Shown here: piece after piece, positions 23,128 through 31,683 of the stretch
Position numbering within the stretch: position 1 is the stretch's first letter
How the letters are laid out: each line of letters opens with the position of its first letter
DNA from: Candidatus Tectomicrobia bacterium RIFCSPLOWO2_12_FULL_69_37
GTDB taxonomy: Bacteria; UBA8248
Length of the DNA: 38,208 nucleotides
Assembly (NCBI GenBank): GCA_001790955.1
Contig: MGDP01000149.1
Location: 1-38,208 of the forward strand
Direction of reading: 5' to 3'
Made by a program: the position numbers and the translations under genes
The notes under the pieces: generated by a model
The model's database searches: none
The model's input: the letters and a program-made list of their open reading frames with translations, nothing else
What the model was told of the DNA's origin: nothing

Positions 23128-24372
23128 CTACTCCCCCCCCTTCTCCAGAAGCTCGGGGGACTGGCTCCCTTGGAGCGGGCGCGTCCGCTTTTCCACGGGC
23201 TCGACGGGCTTGATCTCATCCCCCGACGCCGCGCCGTAGTCCTTGAGCCTCCGGGCGGAGACGAGCACCCGGGACTCCAGGGAGCCGATCGCCCGGTTGT
23301 ACGCGTCCACCGCTTGGCTGAGGCCCTTCCCGACACCCTCGAAGTTGTTGGTCAGGGTCCGCAAGCGGTCATGGAGATCCGCCCCTAACTCGCTGATCTT
23401 CTGGGCATTCTCGGCGATGCTCTCCTGCCTCCACCCGAAGGCGACGGCCTTGAGCATGGTGATGAGGGTCAGTGGCGAGGCCAGGATCACCCGCTGGTCC
23501 ACCCCTTCTTGGACGAGGGAAAAGTCCTGCTCCAGGGCGAGCATGTAGAGGCTCTCGGACGGGATGAACATCAGGACGAAGTCCGGCGTGTCGGAGAACT
23601 GATCCCAGTACGCCTTGGAGCTGAGACGGTTCATGTGCCCCCGGACGAGCCGGACCACTTCCATCCGGCGGGAGCGCCTCTCCTCCTCCGTCGCCGCCTC
23701 GAACCCGTCGAGCAGGGCCTTGAGGGGCGCCTTGGCGTCCACCACCACCCGCTTGTTCCCGGGGAGGTTCACGATCACGTCGGGGCGCAGGCGGCCGTCC
23801 TCGGTGGAGAGAGACTCCTGCTCGGCGAAGTCGCAGTGCGGGATCATCCCGGCGATCTCGACCACCCGGCGGAGCTGGATCTCGCCCCAATGGCCCCGCA
23901 CGCCGGGCGCGCGCAAGGCCTGGACGAGGTTCCCCGTCTCATCGCGAAGCCCCTTCTGAGCCTCGATGAGGGACTTCACCTGCTCGGTCAGGCCGCCGTA
24001 GGCCAGCTGCCGCGCCTTCTCCAGCTCCTGGACCTGGGCGCCCATCTTCTCCAGGGACTCCTTGATGGGGACCACCAGGGTCTCGACCGCCTTCCGGCGG
24101 GACTCAAGGTCGCCCTTGGCCTCGGCCTGGTACTTCTCCAGGGTCGCCTTGGCCAGATCGAGGAAAGCCTGGTTGTTCCCCCTGAGAGCTTCGGCGGAAA
24201 GGGCCTGGAAGGTCTCACGGAATTTCTCTCCGGCCTGGTTGAGGAGGGCGAGTTTCTCTTCCGCGAGGGCCTTCCCGTGGGCGAAGGCCGATTCCAGCCG
24301 GGCCGTGCGGACATAGAGCCACACCGCAACCCCGGAGGCCAGAAGCAGAAGCAGCCCGAGAATCCATTCCAT
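23128..24372 (-). CDS. rmuC: DNA recombination protein RmuC
   Basis: A 414-aa protein thought to be a nuclease-like factor that limits DNA inversions. It begins with an inner-membrane helix (ILGLLLLLASGVAVWLYV, residues 4-21), then a coiled-coil (about 25-135), and the conserved RmuC core starting at RGHWGEIQL. That is followed by RPDVIVNLPGNKRVVVDAKAPL, which resembles the PD-(D/E)xK active-site arrangement, and by FVLMFIPSESLYMLAL. All these elements are present. The ATG at 24372 has GGAG about eight bases upstream. Chorismate mutase lies 81 bases upstream in the same direction, and the two may be co-transcribed. Confidence 0.95.
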   Translation of the reverse strand: MEWILGLLLLLASGVAVWLYVRTARLESAFAHGKALAEEKLALLNQAGEKFRETFQALSAEALRGNNQAFLDLAKATLEKYQAEAKGDLESRRKAVETLVVPIKESLEKMGAQVQELEKARQLAYGGLTEQVKSLIEAQKGLRDETGNLVQALRAPGVRGHWGEIQLRRVVEIAGMIPHCDFAEQESLSTEDGRLRPDVIVNLPGNKRVVVDAKAPLKALLDGFEAATEEERRSRRMEVVRLVRGHMNRLSSKAYWDQFSDTPDFVLMFIPSESLYMLALEQDFSLVQEGVDQRVILASPLTLITMLKAVAFGWRQESIAENAQKISELGADLHDRLRTLTNNFEGVGKGLSQAVDAYNRAIGSLESRVLVSARRLKDYGAASGDEIKPVEPVEKRTRPLQGSQSPELLEKGGE

Positions 24373-24453
24373 GCGGCGGGCTCCAGCGGAAGGAGGTCCA
24401 ACAAATCAAGAAGGGCGGAAACCCTCCGGCGGCGGGGCGGTGGGGAGGAAACG

Positions 24454-24747
24454 TCAGGCGCGCTTCCCCCGGCGCGGCGGCTGCTCCCCCTCCTCGAGCG
24501 CGATGGCGGCGTCGATCAGCAGGCGGAAGAGCTTCTCCAGCACCTCGGGAGAGCAGGGGCCTTGGCTGAGGCGGAGCGCCTTGGCGATGACCTCCCGCTC
24601 CCGCTCGGGAGCGCGCACCGCCATCCCCCGCTCGTTCTTGACCCGCCCCACCTCCTGGCACACCTTGAGCCGCGCGTTGACCCAGCGGACGATCTCGGCG
24701 TCGCATTCCTCGATGCGGCGGCGGAGGGCGGCCAAACCGTCCGTCAT
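24454..24747 (-). CDS. Chorismate mutase, AroQ type
   Basis: A 97-aa all-helical enzyme converting chorismate to prephenate in phenylalanine and tyrosine synthesis. The catalytic residues expected for AroQ are visible: the Arg in LRRRIEECD (about residue 8-10), Arg in ARLKV, Lys in GRVKNE and the Arg/Glu cluster in APEREREVIAKAL. It is a stand-alone domain without prephenate dehydratase. The ATG at 24747 is preferred, with GGGGGAG seven bases upstream, over an in-frame GTG at 24780. It sits upstream of rmuC. Confidence 0.87.
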   Translation of the reverse strand: MTDGLAALRRRIEECDAEIVRWVNARLKVCQEVGRVKNERGMAVRAPEREREVIAKALRLSQGPCSPEVLEKLFRLLIDAAIALEEGEQPPRRGKRA

Positions 24748-24857
24748 GTCGTTCTCCCCCAGGGACCAGGACCGGGGCACCCCGCGGCCCCCGCGTCGGC
24801 GAGCGGGTACAGGCCATTATACCCTGGGCCCCTTCCCCCTTCATCCGGCGCCGGGAC

Positions 24858-24899
24858 AAAAAGAACCGCCTCCCCCCGGAAGGAGCCGGGGGGAGGCGG
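24858..24899 (-). terminator. Strong intrinsic terminator at the end of the Tad operon
   Basis: A perfect 14-bp stem (24866-24879 with 24886-24899) with a 6-nt loop is followed on the minus strand by a T-rich tract (complement of ACAAAAAGAA). It lies 30 bases after the stop of the 56-aa membrane protein. Confidence 0.93.
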
Positions 24900-24928
24900 G
24901 GCGATGCGCGCGGCCGGATGCGGGCCGC

Positions 24929-25099
24929 CTAGCCCTTGCCGAGCACCTTCGCCTTCAGGTTGTCAGAGACCTTGGAACCTCCCTGCTTGCTGAAGTCCAT
25001 ATGGCGCTCGATCTTGATCCAATGGATGACGAACGCGACCGTCAGCACGAGAAGCCAGAAGAACACGATGAACAGGAACACGTTCAGATTCCCCGCCAT
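24929..25099 (-). CDS. 56-aa single-pass membrane protein
   Basis: A micro-membrane protein: one hydrophobic helix of about 23 residues (VFLFIVFFWLLVLTVAFVIHW, residues 6-28), then a basic, polar tail (KIERHMDFSKQGGSKVSD and onward) of about 28 residues. The ATG at 25099 has GAGGAGG seven bases upstream. It is separated from the upstream lipoprotein by 96 bases with no clear promoter, and ended by a strong terminator. It is therefore either the last member of the Tad operon or a separate gene. I do not recognise a family. Confidence 0.72.
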   Translation of the reverse strand: MAGNLNVFLFIVFFWLLVLTVAFVIHWIKIERHMDFSKQGGSKVSDNLKAKVLGKG

Positions 25100-25195
25100 T
25101 TCCGTCCTCCTCTCGACACCCACTCCACCCTGGGGGCGATCCCACGCCGAAGAGAGCCGCCCCCGCTTTGCGGCCGCTCGCCGCCGGTACCGTTC

Positions 25196-26107
25196 TCATC
25201 TCCCCGCCGGGGCCTGGCCCGCCCGGGGCGGGACGGAAGCGCCCGGCACGTCCTGCCAGAAGACCGCCGACACCACTCCTCCTTCGGCCCGGACGATGGC
25301 CTGGGTGTGCACCCTGCCGTCCGCGGTCCGGTAGCCGAAGGGAAGGATCACGACCGAGACGCCGCCGCTCGACTGCTCGGTGAAGCCCTGGTCCCACAGC
25401 AGGCTTTCCTGGAAATAGACGTAGCCGTTGGAGAGGCGGAACATGCTCCCGCCCAGCGCCAGCCGCAGCTCCGCGCTCGTCCACCCGGAACGGATGCGCC
25501 GGAGGTGGGGCCGGATGCGCTCGAAGGCGTCCCTCCCCTGGAGGCGGGCGCGGTAGAAATCCCGGATCATGCGGTTCTCCTCCTCGAGCGTGTGCGAGGA
25601 GGCGGTGAGCTCGGCCGGGGGGCCGGGCGGGCTGTGGCCCTCGGGCCAGCCGGAGCGGACGATGCGCGCCACCTTGCCCTTCTCCACGACGACGGCGAAG
25701 CGCTCCTTCAGCCGGTAGCTCTCCATGTAGCCAAAGGCGTACTCCTCGATCTCGGCCCCCCCGGCGGTGTTCCGCGCCGAGATGTCCGGCATCCAGCCGT
25801 CGCCCATCACCACCTGGCTGTCCCCCTCCCCGAGGGGGGTCAGCTTCATCGCCTTGAGGAAGTCGGCCCGAGGCATGCCCAGCTTGACGTCCCTGCTCAG
25901 GCGCTGCTCGGCGGCGACGAAGGACTCCCGCGAGAGGGAGAGCGGCACCCAGGGCATCTGGCCCAGCATCGCGAGCCGGTCGGCCTTCTGCTGGCCCTCC
26001 GCCAGGTTCTGGTCCCCGGACAGGCTCCTGTAGGCGCCGCAGCCGGCGAGGAGAAGGAGGCTAAGGAACCCGGCGGCGAGCTTGGGCGCGCGATCGGTGA
26101 TGGCCAT
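25196..26107 (-). CDS. Lipoprotein of unknown function in the Tad operon
   Basis: A 303-aa lipoprotein with signal peptide and lipobox LLAGC (Cys23). The mature part includes VKLGMPRADFLKAMKLTPLGEG, somewhat like the start of SmpA/BamE-type modules, then FAVVVEKGKVARIVRSGWP and a beta-rich C-terminal half with LALGGSMFRLSNGYVYFQESLLWDQGF. Its start is 4 bases after the stop of the DUF192/methyltransferase gene, so translation is probably coupled. Candidate role (inference): an outer-membrane helper of the CpaC secretin, similar in position to the pilotin-like TadD/RcpB-type lipoproteins of other Tad loci. Sequence alone does not show that. Confidence 0.72.
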   Translation of the reverse strand: MAITDRAPKLAAGFLSLLLLAGCGAYRSLSGDQNLAEGQQKADRLAMLGQMPWVPLSLSRESFVAAEQRLSRDVKLGMPRADFLKAMKLTPLGEGDSQVVMGDGWMPDISARNTAGGAEIEEYAFGYMESYRLKERFAVVVEKGKVARIVRSGWPEGHSPPGPPAELTASSHTLEEENRMIRDFYRARLQGRDAFERIRPHLRRIRSGWTSAELRLALGGSMFRLSNGYVYFQESLLWDQGFTEQSSGGVSVVILPFGYRTADGRVHTQAIVRAEGGVVSAVFWQDVPGASVPPRAGQAPAGR

Positions 26108-26111
26108 TTCC

Positions 26112-27107
26112 TCACACCAGGCGGGGGATGTAGCGGGCGCGCACCCGCTGGGAATAGGACCGGTAGGCCTCCTCCCGGGCGAGCAGGCGCTCCTCGGCCA
26201 GCGCCCGCAGATGGAGGCTCACGAACAGCCCGGCCGTGACGGCCGCGTTGCGCGCGGTGAAGTTGGCGAGGAGGAAGCACGCGAAGAACGCCATCTCCGC
26301 CCCGTAGAGCGGGTGGCGGACCCAGCGGTAGAGCCCCGCCGTCTTGAGCCCCCGGTCGGCCGGCACCAGCCCGAAGGAGCGGCCCAGGCTCAGGTAGGCG
26401 AGAAAGACCCCTCCCAGGCACAGCGCAAGGAGGAGGGAGGCCCACCCCGCGGGGATCAGGGAGGCCCCGGGGGCGGGCAGCAGGGAGAAGCTCAGGAGGA
26501 CGCTGAGGAAGGTGACCACCCGATCCTTCGCCAGGCCGGTCAGCCGCTTCTCCTCCCGCCGCGTGACGAACAAGAGCGCGATGAGGGTGTTCACCGCGAA
26601 GAGCATCGCGGCCGCGGCCCCGCCCTCCCCGCGCGCCAGCGCCGGCAGGAGGCGGGCGGCCAGGTAGAGCCAGAAGCCCCCGAGCGCCAGGTTGGCCGCC
26701 CAGCGGCCCGCGAGGCGGCCCCGCCCCCTCGCCCGGGTCCAGCCGGCCATGTCCACCCGCTGGCCCTCCCGGAAGCCCCGGGCGGCGAGCGTCCCCGCGG
26801 GGAGCTCCAGCACCCCCCGGGCGCCCGGCACCCAGCGGGTCACCCGCCCGGGGGCGAGGGCGTGGAAGAGGGCGACCGCCCTGCCTTCCTCGTCGAGGAA
26901 GGCGGCGTCGATGGGCACCCGCATGAAGAAGGTGTGGATCGAGGCGCAGGGCGCGATGTAGAGGCCCTCGCCCTCTCCCAGCGCGCGGCCCATCAGGCCG
27001 AGCAGGCGGGGGAAGAACGCGTCCGCCACCTCCACGCGCGAGGCCAGGCGCACGGGGAGAGCCGCGGCGTCCTCGAGCGGGGCCCTCTCCGCCACGCGGC
27101 CGGTCAC
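26112..27107 (-). CDS. DUF192 domain fused to an ICMT/NnrU-like membrane methyltransferase domain
   Basis: A 331-aa fusion. Residues about 15-122 are a DUF192 domain: RLLGLMGR, then LYIAPCASIHTFFMRVPIDAAFLDEEGRAV and GARGVLELPAGTLAA are its hallmark segments. The rest is a membrane domain with about five helices that ends like isoprenylcysteine carboxyl methyltransferase or PEMT enzymes: GLKTAGLYRWVRHPLYGAEM followed by ALAEERLLAREEAYRSYSQRV. The GTG at 27107 overlaps the tadC stop by four bases (GTGA) with GGAGGGG upstream. The frame stays open much farther upstream, but only as a shadow of tadC. Reaction and substrate are unknown. Confidence 0.85.
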   Translation of the reverse strand: MTGRVAERAPLEDAAALPVRLASRVEVADAFFPRLLGLMGRALGEGEGLYIAPCASIHTFFMRVPIDAAFLDEEGRAVALFHALAPGRVTRWVPGARGVLELPAGTLAARGFREGQRVDMAGWTRARGRGRLAGRWAANLALGGFWLYLAARLLPALARGEGGAAAAMLFAVNTLIALLFVTRREEKRLTGLAKDRVVTFLSVLLSFSLLPAPGASLIPAGWASLLLALCLGGVFLAYLSLGRSFGLVPADRGLKTAGLYRWVRHPLYGAEMAFFACFLLANFTARNAAVTAGLFVSLHLRALAEERLLAREEAYRSYSQRVRARYIPRLV

Positions 27108-28063
27108 TTGAAGGCCCCTCCCGCCCCGCCGGCGATGATGTTCACGGCGGCGGGCCCCAGCAGCATGACGAAGATGGCCGGGAAGATGAAGAAGATCAGG
27201 GGGAAGAGGAGCTTGACCGTGGTCTTGGCGGCCTGCTCCTCGATGCGCTGGCGCCGGGCCATGCGGAAGCTGTCGGAGAAGACGCGCAGGGAGACGGCGA
27301 TCGATGTCCCGAAGCGCTCGGCCTGGATCAGCATGGAGACGAGGTTGTCCACGTCCGGCAGCCCGATGCGCCAAGCCATCCGGCTGAGGGCGTGCTCGTG
27401 AGCCTGGCCCGCGGAGAGCTCGCGGCTGAGCGACGTCAGCTCGCGGCTGAGCTCGGGGGCGCTGAGCTGGAGCTCCTGGCCCACCCGCGCCATCGCGCCG
27501 TCCAGGGCCAGTCCCGCCTCCACGCACACGACGAGGAGGTCCACCATGTTGGGCAGGGCGGAGGCGATCTTCTCCTGCCGGCTCTTCACCACCCGGCTGA
27601 GCCCGATGTTGGGGATGATCAGCCCCCCGACGAGCGCGCCCGCGGAATAAAGGATCATCTTGCTCAGCGGCGCCCCGGCGATCAGGGTGCCGAGGGCCGC
27701 GACGGCGGCCGCCCCCAGCGCGATCATCATCCGCATGCCGTGGAAGGAGGCGGCGTGGTGGGGGGAGGAGTAGCCCGCCATGGCCAGCCGGTGGACGGTG
27801 TCGTCGCTTCCGCCCTCCAGGAACGACCGCGCCGAGTTCCCCAGGCGCAGCATCATGCGGCTGAGGAGCCCCCCTCTCTTCTTCTTCGCCTTCGGCTCGG
27901 GGGCCGCGGCGCCCTTGCCGGCCTGGGCGGCGGCCTCGCCGCCCGCCAGGGCCTGGAGGCGGAGCCGGGAAACGGACTGCTCCGGCGTGAGGGCCGTCAC
28001 ACCGACGAAGGCGAGCACTCCGCCCGCGGCGCACACGAGAATCACGATCAAGAGGCCGTCCAT
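27104..28063 (-). CDS. tadC: Tad pilus inner-membrane platform protein TadC (GspF family)
   Basis: A 319-aa GspF-domain protein, partner of TadB in the membrane platform that the CpaF ATPase drives. Helices are at residues 5-25, about 108-128, 133-152 and 283-305. The GspF core holds LPNMVDLLVVCVEAGLALDGAMARVG and FGTSIAVSLRVFSDSFRMARRQRIEEQAAK, both characteristic. An unusually long, basic N-terminal linker (KAKKKRGG near 58-65) precedes it. The ATG at 28063 is 7 bases after the tadB stop. Confidence 0.93.
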   Translation of the reverse strand: MDGLLIVILVCAAGGVLAFVGVTALTPEQSVSRLRLQALAGGEAAAQAGKGAAAPEPKAKKKRGGLLSRMMLRLGNSARSFLEGGSDDTVHRLAMAGYSSPHHAASFHGMRMMIALGAAAVAALGTLIAGAPLSKMILYSAGALVGGLIIPNIGLSRVVKSRQEKIASALPNMVDLLVVCVEAGLALDGAMARVGQELQLSAPELSRELTSLSRELSAGQAHEHALSRMAWRIGLPDVDNLVSMLIQAERFGTSIAVSLRVFSDSFRMARRQRIEEQAAKTTVKLLFPLIFFIFPAIFVMLLGPAAVNIIAGGAGGAFK

Positions 28064-28070
28064 CGCCCGC

Positions 28071-29009
28071 TCACATCTTGATGTTGACGATCTTGCGCAT
28101 TACCAAGAAGCCCAGGAGCTGCATCATGAGGGCGCCGCCCAGGAGGTAGTGCCCCATCTTGTACTGGAACATCGGCTGGAGGTACTTGGGGTTCATGGCG
28201 AACATGCCCATCCCCAGGAAGAACGGGAGCCCCCCGACGACGTAGCCGCCCATGCGGGCCTGGCCGGTCAGGGCCTTCACCTGGCCGCGCATCCGCTTGC
28301 GCTCGAGCACGACGGAGTTCAGCCGGTCCAGGATCTCCGTCAGGTTGCCGCCCGTCTCCCGCTGGATGAGCATGGCCGTCGCCATGAACTGGAGGTCCAC
28401 GCTCGGGGTGCGGTGGAGCATCTGCTGGAAGGCCTGGCCGATGGGGACGCCCAGCCGCATGGAGTCGTTCATCTGGGCGAAGTCCTCCCGGCAGCCGACG
28501 GGCCCCTCGGTGCCGACGATGGACAGCGCGGAGTTGAGGGCGTGCCCGGCGCGCAGGGCGTTCACGATGAACTGGAGCGCGGTGGGGAGGTCGTACTCCA
28601 GCTTCGCCATCCGCTTCTTGAACTTCATGTGGAGCAGCAGGTAGGGGATGGCGCCGCCGAACAAGAGGCCCAGGAGGAAGCCGGCCTTGCCCTGGACCGG
28701 CCCGCCGATGAGGGCCCCGAACAGGGCGAAAACCCCGACCCGGATGAAGAGCGGCCGGAGTTCCACCGGCACGCCCGCCCGCAGGAGCTTCACCCGGGTG
28801 AACTCGAGGAAGCCCTCGAGCACGCCCGTGCGGCCGCGGGAGGACGCGCGGAGCATCTGCCCCGACTCCTCCTTCTCGGAGGCGCGCTTCTCGCTGAAGA
28901 TCTCCAGCCGGCTCTGGAGAGGGTGTTTCTGGCGGCGGAGGACGAGCATGATCACGCCCACCCCCAGGCCGAAGAGGATCATCAGGGCAACGAAGGCGCG
29001 GGGGTCCAT
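28071..29009 (-). CDS. tadB: Tad pilus inner-membrane platform protein TadB (GspF family)
   Basis: A 312-aa GspF-domain protein. Characteristic segments are LPTALQFIVNALRAGHALNSALSIVG, LGVPIGQAFQQMLHRT, and the exit loop IQRETGGNLTEILDRLNSVVLERKRMRGQVKALTGQ. Hydrophobic helices occur at the N-terminus, about residues 90-122 and in the C-terminal 60 residues. The ATG is 2 bases after the cpaF stop, so the genes are translationally linked. Confidence 0.94.
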   Translation of the reverse strand: MDPRAFVALMILFGLGVGVIMLVLRRQKHPLQSRLEIFSEKRASEKEESGQMLRASSRGRTGVLEGFLEFTRVKLLRAGVPVELRPLFIRVGVFALFGALIGGPVQGKAGFLLGLLFGGAIPYLLLHMKFKKRMAKLEYDLPTALQFIVNALRAGHALNSALSIVGTEGPVGCREDFAQMNDSMRLGVPIGQAFQQMLHRTPSVDLQFMATAMLIQRETGGNLTEILDRLNSVVLERKRMRGQVKALTGQARMGGYVVGGLPFFLGMGMFAMNPKYLQPMFQYKMGHYLLGGALMMQLLGFLVMRKIVNIKM

Positions 29010-29011
29010 TC

Positions 29012-30484
29012 TCAGTCCCCCCAGCTCGATTTCTTCTGCTGCGGCTCCTTGGCCTTCTCCGCGGCGAGGTCCGCGTCGAAGTTGGGCAGCGTCTGGCCGT
29101 GCGCGATGAGCTTGTCGGAGACCTTGGGGCGGATGCCGGTGGCGCGGTGCTTGCCCTGGATCTTGCCCCCGGGCGTGTCGCTGTGGCCCTCAAAGACGTA
29201 GATGTCCTGCATGGTGACGGTCTCGCCCTCCATGCCGGTGATCTCGGTGATGTGGGTCACTCTGCGGGAGCCGTCCATGAGCCGCGCGGCCTGGACGATG
29301 ATGTGGACGGCCGAGGCGATCTGGGCGCGGATGGCCTTCTCGGGCAGGTCCATCCCCGCCATGGCCACCATCACGCCCAGGCGGCTGACGGCGTCGCGCG
29401 GGGTGTTGGCGTGGAGGGTGGTGAGGGAGCCGTCGTGGCCGGTGTTCATGGCCTGGAGCATGTCCAGCGCCTCGCCGGACCGGCACTCGCCCACGATGAT
29501 GCGGTCGGGCCGCATGCGGAGGGTGTTCTTGAGCAGGTCCCGCATGGAGACCTCGCCCTTCCCCTCGACGTTGGGGGGGCGCGTCTCCAGGCGCACCACG
29601 TGCTCCTGCTGGAGCCGGAGCTCGGCCGAGTCCTCGATGGTGATGATGCGCTCGTCGTTGCCGATGAAGCCGGAGAGCATGTTGAGGAGGGTCGTCTTGC
29701 CCGAGCCCGTGCCGCCCGAGACGACGACGTTGGCGGCGCCGCCCACGCAGGCCTTGAGGAAGGTGATCATGTCGGGCGTCACGGAGCCGAACTTGATGAG
29801 GTCCTCCGGCTTGAGCGCGTGCTTGGGGAAGCGGCGGACGGTGAGCGAGGAACCGTCCAGGGCGAGCGGCGGGATGATGGCGTTCACCCGGCTCCCGTCG
29901 TGGAGGCGGGCGTCCACCATGGGCGTGCTCTCGTCCACCCGGCGCCCCACGCGGGTGACGATGCGGTCGATGATGCGGCGCAGGTGGCCCTCGTCGCGGA
30001 ACTTCACCCCGGAGAGGACGAGCTTGCCCTTCTGCTCGATGTACACGTTGTCCTTGCCGTTCACCATGATCTCGCTGATGCTCTCGTTCCGCAGCAGGGG
30101 CTCCATCGGGCCCAGGCCGAGGAGCTCGTCCATCAGCTCGTCGACCATCCGGGTGGTCGACTCGCCGAACTCGGAGGGCAGGTTCTCGACCACGAACTGG
30201 TGGATGGAGGGGCGCAGCCGGTCGGCGAGCTCGTGCTCGGCGAGGCCCTCCACCTCGTCGAAGTTCAGCCGGCCGAGGAGCTCGCCGTGGAGCTCCTCCT
30301 TGAGGTCCTCCCAGCGCTGCCGCAGGGAGGCCGGGACGGCGCCCGGGCCCTGCCCCCCGTCAGCCCCGGCCGCCGCGGGAGCGGCCTTCTCCTGCTTGGC
30401 CTTCGCCTCGGGCGCCTTTCCCTTGGCGCCCAGGCGGGACATGAACCCGCTTTCCTCGGAGAGGGACTTGGTGGTCTCGTTCAT
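29012..30484 (-). CDS. cpaF: Tad pilus assembly ATPase CpaF/TadA
   Basis: A 490-aa secretion ATPase of the VirB11/GspE superfamily that powers pilin assembly at the cytoplasmic face. Walker A GGTGSGKTT is at residues 257-265, the Asp box ITIEDSAEL at 281-289, Walker B IIVGECR at 329-335 and the His box GHDGSLTTLHAN at 349-360. Most homologues have GEVRGGEA where this has GECRSGEA. A low-complexity Ala/Lys/Glu-rich N-terminus (about 20-48) precedes the conserved NTD. The ATG overlaps the cpaE stop (ATGA). It is likely to form a hexamer. Confidence 0.96.
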   Translation of the reverse strand: MNETTKSLSEESGFMSRLGAKGKAPEAKAKQEKAAPAAAGADGGQGPGAVPASLRQRWEDLKEELHGELLGRLNFDEVEGLAEHELADRLRPSIHQFVVENLPSEFGESTTRMVDELMDELLGLGPMEPLLRNESISEIMVNGKDNVYIEQKGKLVLSGVKFRDEGHLRRIIDRIVTRVGRRVDESTPMVDARLHDGSRVNAIIPPLALDGSSLTVRRFPKHALKPEDLIKFGSVTPDMITFLKACVGGAANVVVSGGTGSGKTTLLNMLSGFIGNDERIITIEDSAELRLQQEHVVRLETRPPNVEGKGEVSMRDLLKNTLRMRPDRIIVGECRSGEALDMLQAMNTGHDGSLTTLHANTPRDAVSRLGVMVAMAGMDLPEKAIRAQIASAVHIIVQAARLMDGSRRVTHITEITGMEGETVTMQDIYVFEGHSDTPGGKIQGKHRATGIRPKVSDKLIAHGQTLPNFDADLAAEKAKEPQQKKSSWGD

Positions 30485-31683
30485 GAGGCCTTCCTCCCGA
30501 AGGAGAGGAGCCCGCGCTTCTTGGGCTGGGGCTTGGGCGCCCCGAAGCCCAGGTCGGCGCGCATCTTTTCGGCCAGGCCGGCCACGGCCTTGGCGAAGGG
30601 GCCCTTCGCCGCGGGATCCGTCGTGGGCGGGATCCCGCGGTTCGCGGCTTCGATCAGGCGGGCGTGCTCCTCGGGGACGGCGAAGTAGGCCGGCCGGCTG
30701 AGGGCCTGGGCGGCCTCCTCCGGCTGCAGCTCGCTCTCCTTGGACACGCGGTTGAAGACGAGCGCCACCTTCTCCTGCGGGTACTCGAAGCGGGAGAAGA
30801 GCCGCAGGGACTCCCGCGCCTTGGCCAGGGAGGGAATCAGGGGCTCGGTCACGAGCAGGATCTGGTCCGACTCGTCCAGCGCGGCCACGAGGCGGTCGCC
30901 CACCCACTTGGGGGTGTCCACCAGCAGGAGGTCGAAGCGGTCCCGGAGGATCTTGATGATCCGGCCCACCATCTCGGCCGTGATGTTCAGGCCGTCGTGG
31001 AGAATGGGCGGGGAGGCGATGACCCGCACGCCGCTCTCGTGGTTGGTGATGCGGCTCAGGAGCTCGTCGCGCAGGGCGTTCGCGTCGTCGACCGGGACGT
31101 CGCCCAGCTTGCCCAGGGTCTGGGTCGGCTGGAGGTTCATCAAGGAGGCGACCACGCCGCACTGGAGGTCCAGGTCCAGCACCCCCACCCGCAGTCCTCC
31201 CTGGTGGTTGAGCGCCAGGGCGAGGTTGACGGCGAGCGTGCTCACCCCCGTGCCTCCCTTGCCGGAGTAGAGGGCCACCACTTTGCCCTTCGCGCCCTCG
31301 GGCCCCTGGATGTGGCGGAGGCCGTTGTCGAAGGCCTCGTGGAGGGCGCCGGCCTCGGGCGGGATGGTGAGGATGTCGTTGAAGCGGGCCTGCATCGCCC
31401 CCCGGAGGAACTCCGGGTCGCCCGCCTGGCTGGAGGTGGCGCCGGCGATCATCCACCCCGGGGTCAGCCCCAGGTCGGCCAGGCGCCCCTCGGCCTCGGC
31501 GGGGCCGGCGGCGCAGGCCACGAGGGCGATGTGAGGGGTCTGGCCGTCCAGGGCGCCACGGGCGTCGTCGAGGCTTCCGGCGTAGACGACCTTCCCCTTC
31601 CCCTCCAGCATGGGCGGGACCGCCTTCAGGTTCCCCTGGGCATCGTCCAGGATGAGCACCAGGGCGGTGAACGCCGCGCTCAT
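30481..31683 (-). CDS. cpaE: Tad pilus assembly/localisation protein CpaE/TadZ (atypical MinD/ParA ATPase)
   Basis: A 400-aa protein with an N-terminal degenerate receiver-like domain (about 5-125) and a ParA/MinD-type domain from residue 134. The Walker A region reads YSGKGGTGVSTLAVNLA (139-155): the signature Lys142 is there, but Val147 sits where the P-loop lysine of active MinD would be. CpaE/TadZ proteins often have this kind of deviation, so it may bind nucleotide without hydrolysing it well. LDLDLQCG and LLLVDTPKW are the other motifs. It positions the pilus in the cell. The start overlaps the cpaC stop by four bases (ATGA). Confidence 0.93.
   Translation of the reverse strand: MSAAFTALVLILDDAQGNLKAVPPMLEGKGKVVYAGSLDDARGALDGQTPHIALVACAAGPAEAEGRLADLGLTPGWMIAGATSSQAGDPEFLRGAMQARFNDILTIPPEAGALHEAFDNGLRHIQGPEGAKGKVVALYSGKGGTGVSTLAVNLALALNHQGGLRVGVLDLDLQCGVVASLMNLQPTQTLGKLGDVPVDDANALRDELLSRITNHESGVRVIASPPILHDGLNITAEMVGRIIKILRDRFDLLLVDTPKWVGDRLVAALDESDQILLVTEPLIPSLAKARESLRLFSRFEYPQEKVALVFNRVSKESELQPEEAAQALSRPAYFAVPEEHARLIEAANRGIPPTTDPAAKGPFAKAVAGLAEKMRADLGFGAPKPQPKKRGLLSFGRKAS

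Noticed and set aside
29099-30688. Long plus-strand frames opposite cpaF and cpaE
   Set aside because: Antisense shadows; cpaF and cpaE motifs are intact on the minus strand and the plus-strand translations show no domain.
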